A program made the position numbers and the translations under genes. From the NCBI GenBank assembly GCA_949710005.1, contig OX453281.1:20177561-20241560 (forward strand): a DNA stretch of 64,000 bases, read 5' to 3'. Source of the DNA: Ricordea florida (lineage: Eukaryota; Cnidaria; Anthozoa; Corallimorpharia; Ricordeidae). Position 1 is the stretch's first letter. Every line of letters begins with the position of its first letter. This document shows, piece by piece, positions 27,501 to 30,500 of the stretch. The notes beneath the pieces were generated by a model. The model saw nothing but the letters and a program-made list of their open reading frames with translations, did not search any database and had not been told where the DNA came from.

Positions 27501-30500
27501 AGAAGATATGACCTTTGGGGTAAATAATTCAATAAACGCGAAGACAAAAAATGTCGGAATAAGTCATAGTTTAGGAACATCAAAGGTTTTATTAAATACC
27601 AATCCACAACCGATAAAACCTAAACAAAACAAAATCGAAGATGAAGAAATTAGTAAAATAGAAGAAACATCTTCTCATCAAAATAATCTTATAATTTTAA
27701 TGCTTGGGGGAGGATTATTATCCTGGTTTTTATTCCGTTAATGTTTTGATTACAAAATCTAGAGATGAAGGAGATGTAATCAAAACAAAATATTTATGCC
27801 AAAAATCCAATACACTTGAACTCCCCCTCGTCAAATCTAACCGCTTTTATTTCCACTTTAATTTTATCACCTATTGCAATTATGTTATCATTATTTTCAT
27901 ATTTTCTAGAAACTGCGACAAAAGTATAATCTTTTATATAAATATTCGGAATTAAAATTTTTACTTTCTCAAAAACATTAACAAAAATACCCTCTTCAAA
28001 AATCCCACATACCAACCCATGAATTTTTTGCTTAATTTTTGGTTTGTATGTTTTCACCTCAATTTTTAAAACAAAAATAGTATCTTCATTGTGCAAAATT
28101 TTTACTATTTGTTTCACAGAAATAATATGCCCATACTCTTTATCAATTTCCCCTGTAATTTTCTTTTCAATTGTTCTCAAAAGATGACACATAATATTTT
28201 TATCCAGATATTTTGGTTCAAGATATATTCTCCTTTTAATTATTTTGGTTTCCATTTTCTTAATTTAAAAACTAATATAATTTTATCAAAAATATGTTGA
28301 GTATTACAATGTATGATTCTGAAACTAGAATTTATTTAGATCCGCCGCTGAAAAATCTTCGGGAGATACAACTCCTGGATTGTAATATACAAACCAAAAG
28401 ATTGATTAATTTCAAGGAGGAACAGAAAATATTATATGGAAAGAATCAGAGCTTCATAATTGAGCCGGGCACATATACTTTTCACGGCATTCAATCGATC
28501 TTTCTTAATAATGATCCTGGTTTTGAAAAAATAGTAATAATTGAGACTGATACTATTGACTATCTTTATTCATATAAGAACACCAAAATTATAATTACAA
28601 GAGGATTGTCGATTGCTTTGGGAGTGCCTATAGTTTTAGATCCAGGTAAATTATATCCCATAAATATTCAGTTTAAGGAGCCGCTGAGACTTATGTGTAG
28701 TATAGTGGATAATAAGTCGTCATATATGAATAACACCAAATATGGAGAACCTGTGAAACTCGCGCCATCAAACCTACTTGCAAACATTCCTTCACAAGAT
28801 TATCCGACAATTCCGATTCAAAAATATGAAAGTCCCATAAACCACTTTGATTTAACTATCTTAGACAATGAATGGAAAAAAATTGATCTAAAGGGGACTT
28901 CCATAACTTTTAGTTTAAGATTTAGATAAATTTTTGTTATGTAACTAGTAATTGGGTTATATAACATAATTATTTTTTAACTAATCTATTCCCCATCTCT
29001 TTTTCAAATCTCTCAACTCTTGAAAAGGAATGCACCAATCTAAAACTCTAATTGGATTCCATGCGGCGGCGGCCAAATCATTATCCAAATCATTAAAAAA
29101 TTTCTTTTTGTGTAATACCTTATGTGCATCTTTATATAATGTGATTTTAATTGAATCAATAATAAAATCATTCATACTATTTGAATAATAATCATCATCA
29201 TCTTCATCATTATAAATATCCATAAAATATTTTTGTTTTTTATGTCTTTCATAACCGGCATTATCTATTAATAACTCAGAAATTTCATCAAATAATATAA
29301 AACCCATATCAAAATCTATTTCTTCATCTTCCCAATAGTAGATAAACATTTCTCCGTCATTCTTATCAAAATATGTAATTTTAATATCAGGTGGGCTATC
29401 TTTATCTAAAAAACAATAATTTTTTGATATTACTTTTAGCAAATCCTTGTTCATTGAATCAATGAAATCACAAATTTCCAATCCTTGTTCATTAAAATAC
29501 TTAAATTTAAGCAAACCATTTTCAATAAATTCTTGAATTGTTAGACCTTCCATCTTTTTATTTTATATTTTATCTTTTAAATTAAAATTCATTTTTAAAA
29601 ATATCTATTTCGTTAAGTTCTTCTGTTATGAAACCAAAATATGGGTTTAATAACATAATTTTCAACATTCTTTACAATGATACTTTTGTTTATTATGTAT
29701 ACATATTTGTGATCCACCGCATTCTTTACAAAAACTTTTTTGCTTGTTGTGAAAACATATTTGTGAACCATCACATAATACACAGTAAGACTTTCTTTTC
29801 CTATGAACGCATATTTGTGTTCCAACACACTCTTTACATTGATACTTTATTTTTTCATGAACGCATATTTGTGATCCCTCACATTCTTTACAAAAATATT
29901 TTTTAATTCCATGCACACAAGGATAATTATACATTTCAATAGCTTTTGTAATTAACTTATCAATATCCGCATCTGTAAATTTTTCCAACTCATTAACTAG
30001 ATTATCTTTAAACATTCTAGACCTTCCTTTAATTTCCAAATGTCTTGCAATAAATTTTAGTTGCGGTACATTTAATCTTCGTAATTCTTGTTCCATTTCG
30101 TATAATAATTCTTCTTTTTAAATAGGTATTTTATTTCTTTTGAAAATCATTTTTTTCTAAATGTGCCAGATCCTCGCCACCAAATTTTCTGGGTTTCACA
30201 TAAGCTTAGTATCAGTTTCATAAAATGTGCCGGATCCCAGCCCTCACCAATTCATTTAGTTTTTGTAACGGCTTCGACAATACCTGACTCCAGATTGACC
30301 AGGTCTTGACAGCAATTTGCCTAAACTCATTAGTGCTTATCAAAAACTTAACAATTTCACAGAGGTGTCCAGCCGCCCTCCCAAGCGGCTTATGAACATT
30401 TATGGAAATCCTGGCACATCTTCATTGAGGTTTTTATTTTCTTCTATATTTCAACTGAAACGAAATCGTAATGAAAATGTGCCAGTAGCCCCATAAATAC

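Noticed and set aside
14698-30096. Adenovirus-type maturation protease of Polintons
   Set aside because: None of the encoded proteins shows the expected His/Asp-Glu/Gln/Cys order; I record it as not found rather than absent.
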